Notes: a model not told the origin generated them from the letters alone. A DNA stretch of 49,060 nucleotides from Alphaproteobacteria bacterium (GCA_027485915.1 JAIXQA010000069.1:1-49060); one strand, 5' to 3'. Positions 1-8,282 are shown, counted from the first letter of the stretch. Numbers and translations: made by a program.

Positions 1-187
1 ACACCGGGCATCAGGGAGAGTAAATCCTGATGAAACACAAGGCAGCCACGTCTGCCCTGCTTAATCCCGCTTACCAATCCCCAACAGTCGGCTTAACTCG
101 GACCGAAGCTCCTCCGCATTGGGGACTGGGGCAGATTACGTGAGGTTCTGGGAGTGGGGGATAAGTTTTGTTTTATCCCTGCTGCAA
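1..187. other. Gene-free left end with one stem-loop
   Basis: I see no supported gene here. A perfect 7-bp stem (GGGATAA at 158-164, TTATCCC at 173-179) with an 8-base loop could be a terminator-like or repeat-associated hairpin. A short open stretch on the minus strand at about 82-138 reads like a protein C-terminus but has no start codon, so it is not called as a gene. Confidence 0.4.
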
Positions 188-324
188 CACCCCTTTACCG
201 CCTTCGGCGGACATCGGCGCATGCGCCGAAACCCCGCGAGCGGGGAAGCTGCGTGTCCCAACTGCTGCCACTTGCCGCTTCCCCATTCATGGGGAAGCTG
301 TCCCGAAAGGACTGAAGGGGTTAT
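188..324. repeat. REP-like palindromic element A
   Basis: The element begins with ACCCCTTTA and ends with TGAAGGGGTT, so its ends are imperfect inverted repeats. Inside are several small hairpins: CCGCC-TTC-GGCGG near 199-211, CCCCGC-GA-GCGGGG near 232-246, and CTTCCCC-ATTCAT-GGGGAAG near 279-298. This layout (terminal inverted ends around GC-rich stem-loops, with the phrase GGGGAAGCTGT) resembles intergenic palindromic repeats common in alphaproteobacteria. Open frames crossing it are not genes. Confidence 0.6.
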
Positions 325-335
325 TCCACTACCCG

Positions 336-425
336 GTCATCCCCGCCGAAGCGCAGCGGAGAGCGGGGACCCCATGGGATTTTGCGGCACAAGGTGCCGG
401 ATCGACTAACGCCGTCCGGGATGAC
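336..425. repeat. REP-like element B, copy 1, with 8-bp inverted ends
   Basis: A 90-bp unit bounded by the perfect inverted pair GTCATCCC (336-343) and GGGATGAC (418-425). Its interior, including TTTTGCGGCA and GACTAACGCCGTC, recurs in a diverged copy near 671-758. Such units, sometimes translatable as pseudo-peptides, are typical intergenic repeats of alphaproteobacterial genomes. It is probably non-coding and non-autonomous. Confidence 0.6.
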
Positions 426-448
426 ATCCTTGAAAGTTGTTTTCATCT

Positions 449-486
449 GGAAGGCTTTGGTGCAGGCCTTGCCTTCACCAAAGGCC
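449..486. repeat. TTTGGTG/CACCAAA hairpin, copy 1
   Basis: An imperfect palindrome with GGCTTTGGTG on the left and TTCACCAAAGGCC on the right. It directly follows element B copy 1. Related hairpins with the same TTTGGTG/CACCAAA core occur at 601-640 and 785-820, so the hairpin is itself a repeated unit. Confidence 0.6.
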
Positions 487-502
487 ATCCTCGATTGTCT
501 GT

Positions 503-587
503 GGGCGATTTGACGAGTCAAGTCCAGATTTCCTTTGGAAATCTGCCGCGTAGCGGCGCGAAGCGGACTTGACGCGACCAATCGCCC
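503..587. repeat. 85-bp nested palindrome
   Basis: The outer arms, about 23 bp each, start with GGGCGATT (503-510) and end with AATCGCCC (580-587). They include the matching blocks GTCAAGTCC and GGACTTGAC. Nested inside is a second perfect stem, AGATTTCC-TTT-GGAAATCT, at 526-544. The long complementarity would form a cruciform or a stable RNA hairpin. It sits between two copies of the TTTGGTG hairpin, giving a near-symmetric composite from 449 to 640. Confidence 0.65.
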
Positions 588-600
588 GATCACGCTATTC

Positions 601-640
601 AAAGCGGTTTGGTGGACCAAAGGGATCACCAAAACCGCTT
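601..640. repeat. TTTGGTG/CACCAAA hairpin, copy 2
   Basis: AAAGCGGTTTGGTGGA is followed by GGATCACCAAAACCGCTT, an imperfect inverted repeat with a short loop. It shares its core with the hairpins at 449-486 and 785-820. Confidence 0.6.
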
Positions 641-670
641 CCAGACAAAAAACCTTCTCTTACAACCGCC

Positions 671-758
671 ACCCCAACCGGAGCGCCAACGTAGCGTGGG
701 GACTTCAGGGGACTTTGCGGCAGGAGATCCCCGATTGGCTGACGCCATCAGGGATGAC
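671..758. repeat. REP-like element B, copy 2 (diverged)
   Basis: This is a degenerate copy of the unit at 336-425. Shared blocks are GGAGCGC/CGGAGAGC, TTTGCGGCA, the GACGCCATC/AACGCCGTC stretch and the terminal GGGATGACAT. It is followed, as copy 1 is, by CTTGA and a TTTGGTG hairpin, so the whole element-B-plus-hairpin module appears duplicated. Confidence 0.5.
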
Positions 759-784
759 ATTGCTTGAGGATTTTTCCATCTAGA

Positions 785-820
785 CCCATTTTGGTGGAAA
801 CCCTGTTTCACCAAAAATGG
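785..820. repeat. TTTGGTG/CACCAAA hairpin, copy 3
   Basis: CCCATTTTGGTGGAAAC pairs with GTTTCACCAAAAATGG. The hairpin lies 28 bases past the stop codon of the minus-strand thiolase gene. It may therefore also act as that gene's transcription-end hairpin, although no clean T-tract follows. Confidence 0.55.
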
Positions 821-847
821 ATCGTCGGGGCTCACCGCCACCCGGCA

Positions 848-2044
848 TCAAGCGCGTTCAAAGATGGCGGCGATGCCTTGGCCGCCACCGACACACATCG
901 TCTCAAGGCCATAACGAACTTGTCTGCGTTGCATCTCATGCACAAGGCTGGTCATGATCCGCATGCCTGTAGCCCCAATCGGGTGGCCCAAAGAAATGCC
1001 TGACCCATTGACATTGAGGATCGAGCGATCATCCCAGTCCCAGCCTTTGAGGACCGCAAGCACTTGGGAGGCAAAGGCTTCATTGAGTTCAACCAAGCCC
1101 ATATCGGCCCATGAAAGACCTGTCTTAGCAAACAGCTTGTGAACCGCTGGCACAGGGCCAATGCCCATGCGCGATGGCTCTACCCCTGTCGCGGCCCATC
1201 CAACAAAAAAGGCTTTCGGGTCCAAACCAAAGTCTGCCAAGCGATCCTCGGCCACCACAAGACATGCAGAGGCTGCATCATTTTGCTGACTGGAATTACC
1301 TGCCGTGCAGACCCCACCTGCCACCATCGGTTTTAGCTTAGCCAGAGAGGCCGCCGTGGTGTCGGCCCTAATGCCTTCGTCTTTGGCAAAGTGGATCACT
1401 TCACTCCCACGTTGTGGAATTGGAACAGAAATGATTTCGTCATCAAATCGGCCTTCAGCCCAAGCGCGTGCCGCACGGACTTGGCTTTCAGCGGCAAATT
1501 CATCGCATGCCTCTCGGCTGATCGCATAGTCAGAGGCCAAATTCTCCGCCGTCGTGATCATGCCGGGAATCACGCCAAAGCGCTCTACGGGTTGGGAGCG
1601 CTCGCGACCCCGCTCCAAGCGGTCATACAAGGTCACGCTGCCAGACCGCGCACCACCCCGCATGGCCGTGGTATAAAACTCCACATTGCTCATGCTCTCC
1701 ACGCCACCGGCCAGCACCACATCAACTGCCCCGGTTTGTACCATCATGGCCGCTGTCGCCAAAGCCTGCAGACCCCCGCCACAGCGCCGATCGATCTGGA
1801 TGCCCGGCACTTCAATCGGTAAGCCGGCCGACAAAGCCGCCCAGCGCCCCACACATGGTGTCTCGCCACTGGCATAGCTTTGCCCAAACACGACGTCTTC
1901 AATCAACACCGGATCAATACCGCTGCGCGACACAACCGCTTTGACAACATGGGCGGCGAGGGTTTCAACCGGAACCGAACTCAGGCCGCCCAAAAATTTG
2001 CCAATCGGGGTTCGTACTGGACTGATGATCGCCGCCCGTCTCAT
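848..2044 (-). CDS. Acetyl-CoA C-acyltransferase (thiolase)
   Basis: This is a 398-residue thiolase that condenses or cleaves acyl-CoA, acting in beta-oxidation or acetoacetyl-CoA formation. The nucleophilic cysteine is in the DRRCGGGLQA segment (about Cys88). The HPIGATG histidine is near residue 354 and the second active cysteine is in CVGGGQG near residue 384, so all three catalytic elements are present. Length and the C-terminal CVGGGQG block are normal for the family. I chose the ATG at 2044 because it precedes the conserved N-terminus (RRAAIISPVRTPIGKF) and has an AGGAAAGG ribosome site. An in-frame extension to 2083 has no family similarity. The gene is monocistronic here, so substrate chain length cannot be inferred. 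Confidence 0.92.
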   Translation of the reverse strand: MRRAAIISPVRTPIGKFLGGLSSVPVETLAAHVVKAVVSRSGIDPVLIEDVVFGQSYASGETPCVGRWAALSAGLPIEVPGIQIDRRCGGGLQALATAAMMVQTGAVDVVLAGGVESMSNVEFYTTAMRGGARSGSVTLYDRLERGRERSQPVERFGVIPGMITTAENLASDYAISREACDEFAAESQVRAARAWAEGRFDDEIISVPIPQRGSEVIHFAKDEGIRADTTAASLAKLKPMVAGGVCTAGNSSQQNDAASACLVVAEDRLADFGLDPKAFFVGWAATGVEPSRMGIGPVPAVHKLFAKTGLSWADMGLVELNEAFASQVLAVLKGWDWDDRSILNVNGSGISLGHPIGATGMRIMTSLVHEMQRRQVRYGLETMCVGGGQGIAAIFERA

Positions 2045-2330
2045 GCTGAAGCCTTTCCTGCCTGAATGCGTAAACCCAACCACTCTAGAAGAAGCCTAAA
2101 GCCCTTGTCACCCAATGTCTGCTGATGCGCCGGGAAGGGGCCTGCTCGTACCGAGGTTTGCGGCCAGATAATCAAAGTATTCAGGTGTTTTGAATGACTC
2201 GGTTTTTCCAATCCGCCTCAAATTCGTAAAGGAGACAAGTAATCTGAGATCACTCCGCTGATTACGAGGCATTAACCCTGCAGCTGATATAGAGTTGGCA
2301 AGGTAAAGAAGATCGGATTGGGGTTAGGTT

Positions 2331-3461
2331 ATGCTGATACAACTGGCGCGTCCAGAGGAAGAGGCCAGAGCTGTGCGAGCAGGGCCCTTACAGCTGGCCG
2401 TGATCATCCCAACATTCAACGAAGTCGGCAATGTGGTGCCTTTGCTGGAAAAGCTAACCACCGCGCTCGCCGATTATCATTGGGAAGCGATTTTCGTCGA
2501 TGATAATTCCCCCGATGGAACCGCAGACCTTGTGCGCGAGATCGGGCAACAGGACACGCGCGTACGCGTGGTTCATCGCATTGGGAGGAGGGGGCTTTCC
2601 AGCGCCGTTGTTGAAGGCATGCTGGCCACATCTGCGCCTATCCTTGCTGTTGTCGATGGCGATCTGCAACATGATGAGATGGCTTTGCCCAAAATGGTTG
2701 CGGCTATTGAAAGTAATGAGGCCGACATTGCGATTGGCACACGTTATGCCAAAGGCGGCAGCGTGGGCGAGTGGAGCAAGCTGCGCCATCGTGCGTCGCA
2801 AGGCGCGACTTGGTTAGGTCAAAAGATATTGCAAGTGCAGCTTTCTGATCCGATGAGTGGGTTTATGGCCATCCGCCGCGAGACATTGATGGCGGCGCTA
2901 CCGCGTCTATCGGGTGTGGGTTTTAAAATCCTAATCGACATTGTTGCATCCTCGCCAACGCCGCCTCGCATTGCCGAAGTGCCATATGTCTTCCGCTCGC
3001 GCTTGAATGGCGAGAGCAAAGCAGACAGCATGATCGCGCTCGAATATATTTCGCTCTTGATCGACAAAACCATTGGCCGCTTTATTCCAACCAGGCTTGT
3101 GTCCTTCCTTGCGGTCGGCGCATTGGGTGTCGTGGTGCATCTGTCCGTTCTTGGGTCGATGCTGGCCATGGGGGCAAGCTTCATCCTAGGCCAATTTGCT
3201 GCGGTCGCCACAGCGATTGCGTTCAACTTCTTCCTCAACAACCGCTTCACCTATCGCGACCGACGCCTCAAGGGCTGGAAGATGCTAACCGGCCTAATCA
3301 CCTTCTATCTGGTGTCCGCGGTGGGTGCGGTGGCCAATATCGGGATCGGCAATTGGGTCCATCAGATGGATAGCAAGTGGTGGCTCGCCGGCATTTCAGG
3401 CGTCGTCGTTGGCGCTGTTTGGAACTTTGCCGCATCGTCCTTTGTGACCTGGCGCAAATAA
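2331..3461 (+). CDS. GT2 polyprenyl-phosphate glycosyltransferase with C-terminal GtrA domain
   Basis: A 376-residue fusion. Residues about 20-240 form a DPM1-like family 2 glycosyltransferase (VIIPTFNE at the start of the fold, FVDDNSPDGT, VDGDLQHD acidic motif), expected to load a sugar from an NDP donor onto a polyprenyl phosphate. Residues about 255-376 carry four hydrophobic segments of the GtrA type (NFFLNNRFTYRD), thought to help flip the lipid-linked sugar across the membrane. Such fusions are known among dolichol-phosphate-mannose synthases. The stop codon overlaps the start of the next gene by one base (TAATG), so the two are almost certainly co-translated. The sugar is not predictable from sequence alone. 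Confidence 0.88.
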   Translation: MLIQLARPEEEARAVRAGPLQLAVIIPTFNEVGNVVPLLEKLTTALADYHWEAIFVDDNSPDGTADLVREIGQQDTRVRVVHRIGRRGLSSAVVEGMLATSAPILAVVDGDLQHDEMALPKMVAAIESNEADIAIGTRYAKGGSVGEWSKLRHRASQGATWLGQKILQVQLSDPMSGFMAIRRETLMAALPRLSGVGFKILIDIVASSPTPPRIAEVPYVFRSRLNGESKADSMIALEYISLLIDKTIGRFIPTRLVSFLAVGALGVVVHLSVLGSMLAMGASFILGQFAAVATAIAFNFFLNNRFTYRDRRLKGWKMLTGLITFYLVSAVGAVANIGIGNWVHQMDSKWWLAGISGVVVGAVWNFAASSFVTWRK

Positions 3462-4567
3462 TGAACGGTGAGTCGCGATTTGCCTCCATTTCGAGCCGCG
3501 GCGCGAAATGGGTTTTGGGCCTTTTGTTCGCGCTTGTGCTGGCAAGCCTATGGCCCGCCTTTGATAAGTCGACGCCAGGCGTTCAAAAAGTCGAACCCGT
3601 CAAGACGCAATCAACGACTACCAAAAGCGGGGAGGCGGAGGCCGATCTGGCTTTGTACAAGGCCATTGTTCGGCGGATGCAGGCGGGTGAGAATTATTAT
3701 GATGTTGCTGCCGACGAACAAAGAACACGCGGCTATCCGTTAAAGCCCTTTGTCACGGTGCGTCTGCCCACATTGGCCTTTGTTTTGGCCACACTTGGCC
3801 AAACTTGGGGCTATGTGCTTGAGATCGCTATTGGTCTGGCCGCCTTATTTGCTTGGCATCAGAAATTGGCAGAACAGAGGATCGCCGCTTGGCGGCGTGT
3901 GACCTTTGTCGGACTTCTCGCCGCTGGGCTGTCACCCATTGTAGTCCAAGAAGCCATGTATTTGCATGAGATCTGGACCGGAGCCTTAATCGCGCTCTCC
4001 ATCGGCCTTTATCGCCCCAATAATTGGCTACCAAGCCTAGTGGTTGCCGGTTGTGCATTGATGATGCGCGAATTGGCTCTGCCCTTTGTCTTGCTAATGG
4101 CCGCCTTTGCTCTTTTCCAGCGCCGGTGGCTGGAGACCGCCGCTTGGTCTGCGCTGATCCTCATCTTCTTCGTTTGGGTGTATCTGCATTTTCAAGCTGT
4201 ATCAGACGTTGTTTTACCGAATGATCCGAAATCCAAATCTTGGCTGCTGATGGGTGGACCCGCCGCCGCGCTATCCTTTATGTGGCAAGCCTTGCCATTG
4301 GTTGAGCTACCGGCCTTTATCGCTTTCCCCCTCATCATCATCGGCCTGTTCGGCTGGCTGTGCTGGCGATCCGAGGCGGGATTATTCTGCCTGTTGCTGA
4401 TGCTGGGCTATATGCTGGCATTTGCGATCACGGGCCGACCCAATAATTTCTATTGGGGCTATTTGGTCTCGCCACTCCTGATGATGGGCTTCATCTTTGT
4501 CGGACCCGGCCTAAACGACCTGCAAGCCGCTCTCAAACGCGCAGGGGCAAAGTCACCGCAGCCTTAG
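3461..4567 (+). CDS. Multispanning membrane protein, possible GT-C glycosyltransferase
   Basis: A 368-residue protein with a short cytoplasmic N-terminus, one hydrophobic segment at about residues 15-32, and then roughly eight or more hydrophobic segments from residue 90 on. The soluble stretch LYKAIVRRMQAGENYYDVA follows the first segment, as in bacterial GT-C-like proteins that use polyprenyl-linked sugars. I do not recognise a named family with certainty. The ATG at 3461 overlaps the stop of the upstream GT2-GtrA gene (TAATG), implying a shared pathway in which the upstream enzyme makes and flips a lipid-linked sugar and this protein transfers it on the periplasmic side. That functional link is inference from gene order. 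Confidence 0.65.
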   Translation: MNGESRFASISSRGAKWVLGLLFALVLASLWPAFDKSTPGVQKVEPVKTQSTTTKSGEAEADLALYKAIVRRMQAGENYYDVAADEQRTRGYPLKPFVTVRLPTLAFVLATLGQTWGYVLEIAIGLAALFAWHQKLAEQRIAAWRRVTFVGLLAAGLSPIVVQEAMYLHEIWTGALIALSIGLYRPNNWLPSLVVAGCALMMRELALPFVLLMAAFALFQRRWLETAAWSALILIFFVWVYLHFQAVSDVVLPNDPKSKSWLLMGGPAAALSFMWQALPLVELPAFIAFPLIIIGLFGWLCWRSEAGLFCLLLMLGYMLAFAITGRPNNFYWGYLVSPLLMMGFIFVGPGLNDLQAALKRAGAKSPQP

Positions 4568-4572
4568 CGCTT

Positions 4573-4596
4573 AAGCGCAAAAGCGCAAAAGCGCCC
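4573..4596. repeat. Tandem 8-bp repeat AAGCGCAA
   Basis: Three head-to-tail copies (AAGCGCAA, AAGCGCAA, AAGCGCCC) begin six bases after the stop codon of the membrane protein gene. Nearby slippage is plausible but has no coding effect. Confidence 0.6.
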
Positions 4597-4601
4597 CACT
4601 G

Positions 4602-4640
4602 ACAATTTTGTCCCATAATCATTATTATGCGAAAAATTGT
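4602..4640. terminator. AT-rich hairpin between convergent genes
   Basis: Outer arms ACAATTTT (4602-4609) and AAAATTGT (4633-4640) are perfectly complementary. Inside lies a second stem, CATAAT with ATTATG. The hairpin sits between the stop codons of a plus-strand gene (4567) and a minus-strand gene (4673), the expected place for a bidirectional terminator. Its low GC content makes a classical intrinsic terminator only moderately likely. Confidence 0.5.
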
Positions 4641-4672
4641 ACGGAGTAGCATTCTATCAGCTAAGCCTGCTT

Positions 4673-5656
4673 CTAAAGGCACCCGCCCGACCTATACACG
4701 CCATAGGTTTGTCCAATTTCCTGCGACAAGGCTGCGATTTGCGTGCGCAAGGCTTCAGGCGCTATCGCTTCAGCTTCTGCCCCAAAACTCAAGATTAGGC
4801 GGGCGGCTTGATCCAAGGTTTCATAAGCTAAAGTGGTTTGATACCAATCGGCATGGTCGATCGGCTGGGCTGTGTCCACCGCAGCCTTGCCATAATCGCC
4901 TAAATCTCGCAGGTATCTGAGGCCCGCTTGTGACACACGGAGTTGGGCTTGATGTGGGCGAATACGGGCTTCAAATTCAGCGACCTGATCGCACCAATAA
5001 TGTGCGAGATCAAAGTCGATCGGCCTCTCAAATCCCTCCTCTAGTAGGACAAGTTCGGTGATATTCTCGACCTTATAGGTGCCAATATGTTTTGGACCTT
5101 GCGCGACCAAATACCAAGTGCTGGCCTTCAAAACTAAGCCCAAGGGGGCGAGCTGCCAAGTGCGCATCGCCTTCCAACTTTCATAGTGAAGGGAGATTTT
5201 GCGACGCTGGCTTAAGGCGCGCGTTAAGATTGGTAATTGCGGCAGACTTTGGTAGGACTTGTACCAATCAGACGGATCTATGTGAACATAGGCTTGTGTT
5301 TGCGTTGCCGTTTGGCGACCCCTTTCGGTCAATGCAGCTAATAATTTGTTTCGGGCCCCCTGCACTTCTCGGCCAAGTCCCAAATCCAGCGCAAGCTTCG
5401 GATAGCCAATCAAGAATAAGGTCTGAGCTTCATCATGATCCAACCCGGTTAAGCGGGTGCGATAATTGTCCAACAGCTCAAACCCACCTCCGGGTCCCTT
5501 GTCGCCGTAGACTGGAACACCGGCTGCGCTGAGGCGGTCTATATCGCGATAAATGGTGCGTTGGGACACCTCAAATTCGCGCGCCAAGGCTTGCGCACTC
5601 AGGCGACCACGGCTCTGCAACAAGATCAAGATGGCGAGTAAACGGCTCGACTGCAT
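4673..5656 (-). CDS. YafY-type HTH/WYL transcriptional regulator
   Basis: A 327-residue regulator. Residues 1-60 form a winged HTH (LAREFEVSQRTIYRDIDRL), the central part is the WYL domain, and a C-terminal WCX-like extension follows. WYL proteins commonly sense ligands or nucleic acids and regulate neighbouring genes. The gene is transcribed divergently from the lipocalin-like gene at 5740. A perfect inverted repeat at 5680-5696 in the intergenic space is the natural candidate for its binding site. Length is typical for YafY homologues. The effector is unknown. Confidence 0.88.
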   Translation of the reverse strand: MQSSRLLAILILLQSRGRLSAQALAREFEVSQRTIYRDIDRLSAAGVPVYGDKGPGGGFELLDNYRTRLTGLDHDEAQTLFLIGYPKLALDLGLGREVQGARNKLLAALTERGRQTATQTQAYVHIDPSDWYKSYQSLPQLPILTRALSQRRKISLHYESWKAMRTWQLAPLGLVLKASTWYLVAQGPKHIGTYKVENITELVLLEEGFERPIDFDLAHYWCDQVAEFEARIRPHQAQLRVSQAGLRYLRDLGDYGKAAVDTAQPIDHADWYQTTLAYETLDQAARLILSFGAEAEAIAPEALRTQIAALSQEIGQTYGVYRSGGCL

Positions 5657-5675
5657 GAAATCAGTTTAGCAGAAA

Positions 5676-5702
5676 ATAACTGACAGGCTATGTCAGCTAT
5701 TG
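5676..5702. promoter_or_regulatory. Palindromic operator between WYL regulator and its divergent neighbour
   Basis: The core CTGACA-GGCTA-TGTCAG (5680-5696) is a perfect 6-bp inverted repeat with a 5-bp spacer. Including flanks (AATA and TATT) it extends to about 10 of 11 matching positions per arm. It lies in the 83-bp divergent intergenic region, placed to control both promoters. Autoregulation by the WYL protein is inferred from position. Confidence 0.6.
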
Positions 5703-5739
5703 GGAGGTAAAATGGTCGCTTAGCTCGGGAGGGCACGCG

Positions 5740-6315
5740 GTGACGACAGCCACAAAGCGCACATTCTTACAGCAAAGCCGTGCGATACTTCTTGTGACCG
5801 GCTGCGTGGCGTTCAACCCAACACTTTCAGCAAGAGGAACCACATTGATGACGCCAGCCACAAACTTTGACTTTTTGACCGGCAATTGGGTGATCGCAAA
5901 TCGCCGTCTTAAGGACTATAAAGGACCCGAATGGGACGAATTTGCAGGCTCAGCCAAGGTTTGGCCCGCTATGGATGGGATGGCCAGTATTGAAGAATTG
6001 CGCGGTGCGTCTGGCAAGCTCCTAGGCATGGGGGTGCGTGTCCTTCATCAACAAACTGGGCTGTGGGCCGATCATTGGACGAGTGCAGCCTATGGCGTCA
6101 TTAACCCGCCGATGATGGGCAGCTTCAAAGATGGGGTTGCTATCTTTGAATCCGAGGATGTCGATACCGACAATAAGTCCATCAAAGTGCGCGGCATTTG
6201 GGATCAAATCACCGACAAGTCTTGCCGGTGGCAACAATTGACCAGCCGCGACGCGGGAGCCAATTGGATCCCCAATTGGATCATGAATTGGACGAGGGTT
6301 TCGGAGAGCCCTTAA
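5740..6315 (+). CDS. DUF1579/lipocalin-like protein
   Basis: A 191-residue protein with the FDFLTGNW opening and repeated Trp-rich strands of small calycin/lipocalin-like bacterial proteins (DUF1579-like). Family function is undefined. The N-terminal 35 residues are hydrophobic in the middle and could be a signal peptide if translation starts at the GTG at 5740, which has a good GGGAGGG ribosome site. A downstream ATG at 5848, with AGAGGAA upstream, would start exactly at the domain and give a cytoplasmic 155-residue protein. Divergence from the WYL regulator suggests it is that regulator's target. A four-codon ORF (ATG GTC GCT TAG) with its own GGGAGG lies just upstream at 5712. Confidence 0.65.
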   Translation: MTTATKRTFLQQSRAILLVTGCVAFNPTLSARGTTLMTPATNFDFLTGNWVIANRRLKDYKGPEWDEFAGSAKVWPAMDGMASIEELRGASGKLLGMGVRVLHQQTGLWADHWTSAAYGVINPPMMGSFKDGVAIFESEDVDTDNKSIKVRGIWDQITDKSCRWQQLTSRDAGANWIPNWIMNWTRVSESP

Positions 6316-6356
6316 ACTTTTGCCATTGGCGACGATGCGGTCCTTGGACAAACGCC

Positions 6357-6869
6357 TTAAGCATAAAAGGCCGGGTGAAAGCTGAAGCGGCCTGCCGGGA
6401 TTGTATTTGCGAGCGGCAACACCATGAAATATTGCGCAGGTTCTTTTTCGGGCGCGTTTTCAACTGCACATACAAAGCCGTGGCGGGAATAATAATTGGT
6501 ATTTCCGACAAGAATGCAGCCACGGGCTTTCTGCGTCTTCATCCAAGTTGTGGCTTTTGCAATAAGCATTTTGCCAACGCCTTTTCTTTGCAAGGCCGGC
6601 TCAACGGAAATAGGGCCTAGGCCAAACCACCCCCCTTGCCCGCTCTCGTGCGTGGCGGGAGACAGCGCAACATGACCTACGATTTTTCCATTTTCCTCTG
6701 CCACAAGTGAAAGGCTAAGCGCATGAGCTTTACGCAAGATTTCGATCAAATCCTGCTCATTACCACCTGCAAACGGCATCGGCGCAAAGGCCCGCTTGGT
6801 GACATCATAAATCGCCGAGTAATCGCTGAATTCTTCAGGTCGGATCTGAATATTCGTGCGTAGGCTCAT
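6357..6869 (-). CDS. GNAT family N-acetyltransferase (YhbS-like)
   Basis: A 170-residue GNAT protein. It has the acetyl-CoA-binding motif A (ISVEPALQRKGVGKML, with the Q/RxxGxG/A pattern) near residues 92-107 and the motif B region GNTNYYSRHGF. The arrangement is that of the YhbS subgroup, whose substrates are mostly unknown small molecules or proteins. The ATG at 6869 has an AAGGAAGC ribosome site. The gene is convergent with the lipocalin-like gene (41 bp between stops) and apparently monocistronic. Confidence 0.85.
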   Translation of the reverse strand: MSLRTNIQIRPEEFSDYSAIYDVTKRAFAPMPFAGGNEQDLIEILRKAHALSLSLVAEENGKIVGHVALSPATHESGQGGWFGLGPISVEPALQRKGVGKMLIAKATTWMKTQKARGCILVGNTNYYSRHGFVCAVENAPEKEPAQYFMVLPLANTIPAGRFSFHPAFYA

Positions 6870-7028
6870 GCCGAAAGCTTCCTTCTAATCACCAAAATAG
6901 TTTGCCTGAAAAATTGCCGGGCTTCAATCCGGTTCACATTTCAGCTGGAGACTGCGCTAAATGCCCATAATTCACCGGACCCTGTGCGTTCGAAGGCAGG
7001 CGCTCGGCACATGCTTGTCTTGGTGGAT

Positions 7029-8282
7029 TTACTCCGCCAAGCGGTCGCTAAACTCTGGCGTTGCATCAAAGTCGGCGGGAGTGAAGGGTTTGGCAAGGAA
7101 CAAATAGGGATAATAATAGGTTCTAAGCTGAGTATGATAGGCGCGAATACGGTCCTGATAAGCCGATTGTGCAGCCAAGTCTGTGTTCGCAATCCGGTGA
7201 AAGGCTCTTTGAATAGCCAAAGGCGGCAGGGCCAGAGCAACAAGCCCAGCACGTGCATCGCGCTTGGCAATCCCGGTGCGATAGAAGGTCGAAAGCGACT
7301 CAACCTGTTGATCTCCTAAATGTTGGAACGCAAAATACCATTTCCACTCAAAGGGCCTTTGCATCGGTGGTGACGACGCAAGCTCTGGATGGAATTTATA
7401 GAAACGTTGCAAAGTTGCGGCACGGTCTAAATCCCAAGCGTCGTGCACGGCCTCCCGATTCTCGCGCAAAATGGCTGCGCCGTCTGGGATTGGGGTTGTT
7501 GCATTGATGACCAGATTAGCACCGGCAGGCGCAATCAAGGTTATCGCGAACCAAACAGTCGCCAGAACGGCAGCATTGGTTGGCGAACCGCCGCGCCCCT
7601 TCGCGATCCAAGCTGCAAACAGAGTCCAAAACCCAAGCAAGGCGACAATAAGACCCGTAAAGGCGATGGTGTCGCGCAGGCCCGCGCCACTGATCAGTGC
7701 TCCAATCCAAAACACGGGTATCAGCGCGGCGCTGACCACCCCAAAGCGTGCGAGGATACGCGGAAACCACAGGTGCGATCGCGCGAGTGGCATGGCTTCC
7801 AGACTCGCTAAGCGCCCAGCTTCGCGCTCACCGGACCAAAGATCATAGAAAAGAACGATCAAAACCAGGGGTGCCAAATAGATCAACACAAAGGCAAAAT
7901 CGAAACGGCCCGGCAAAGCGAGCTCTGGATTTTGGGCTTCATTCTCGTGAATCTGGCCTTCAAGTGCTAACGCGCGAATGCGCATAATCGATGGGGCAAT
8001 GTCGCGCTGTCCAAGCGCCGCAAAGGCGAGCGGGGCTGGGGGGTTCCAAGTGGGATGGAAGCGGTAATAGGCAGCATCGCCCGCCTCTGTCGCGAAGACT
8101 TTGATTGCAGCACTATCTTGCTTCTGAAGGTCAATGACTTGGCTGATAGCAGCCTTCTGCTTGGCAACGTCGTGTAGCCCCAGTCCGACAGACAAAAGAG
8201 CCAAGCCAGCTAAAAGTGTGACGGCCCAGACGCTTGCCCTTTGTCGTAGGAGAAACCCAACTTCGCGCCAGAAGTGCTTCAT
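7029..8282 (-). CDS. ABC-2 type permease, DUF3526 (second permease)
   Basis: A 417-residue membrane protein with an N-terminal membrane anchor, a large extracytoplasmic domain (residues about 45-170), and then five to six hydrophobic segments beginning with FDFAFVLIYLAPLVLIVLFYDL. This is the DUF3526 layout of ABC-2 permeases. The correct start is the ATG at 8282, whose first bases overlap the stop of the preceding permease gene (ATGA). A longer in-frame reading to 8435 lies inside that gene. Together with the first permease and the ATPase it should form a heterodimeric transporter, co-transcribed with a siderophore-type TonB receptor. Substrate is unknown, but metal-chelate handling is suggested by context. 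Confidence 0.82.
   Translation of the reverse strand: MKHFWREVGFLLRQRASVWAVTLLAGLALLSVGLGLHDVAKQKAAISQVIDLQKQDSAAIKVFATEAGDAAYYRFHPTWNPPAPLAFAALGQRDIAPSIMRIRALALEGQIHENEAQNPELALPGRFDFAFVLIYLAPLVLIVLFYDLWSGEREAGRLASLEAMPLARSHLWFPRILARFGVVSAALIPVFWIGALISGAGLRDTIAFTGLIVALLGFWTLFAAWIAKGRGGSPTNAAVLATVWFAITLIAPAGANLVINATTPIPDGAAILRENREAVHDAWDLDRAATLQRFYKFHPELASSPPMQRPFEWKWYFAFQHLGDQQVESLSTFYRTGIAKRDARAGLVALALPPLAIQRAFHRIANTDLAAQSAYQDRIRAYHTQLRTYYYPYLFLAKPFTPADFDATPEFSDRLAE

Noticed and set aside
82-138. Minus-strand stretch reading AEELRSELSRLLGIGKRD before a stop
   Set aside because: It looks like a protein C-terminus but is only about 24 codons, is closed by a stop upstream and has no start codon. 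It is too short to support as a gene or a named remnant.
168-572. 134-codon plus-strand open frame and overlapping shorter frames
   Set aside because: It runs through several palindromic repeats, has no ribosome site, and its translation (for example VIPAEAQRRAGTP) is the familiar pseudo-peptide of such repeats.
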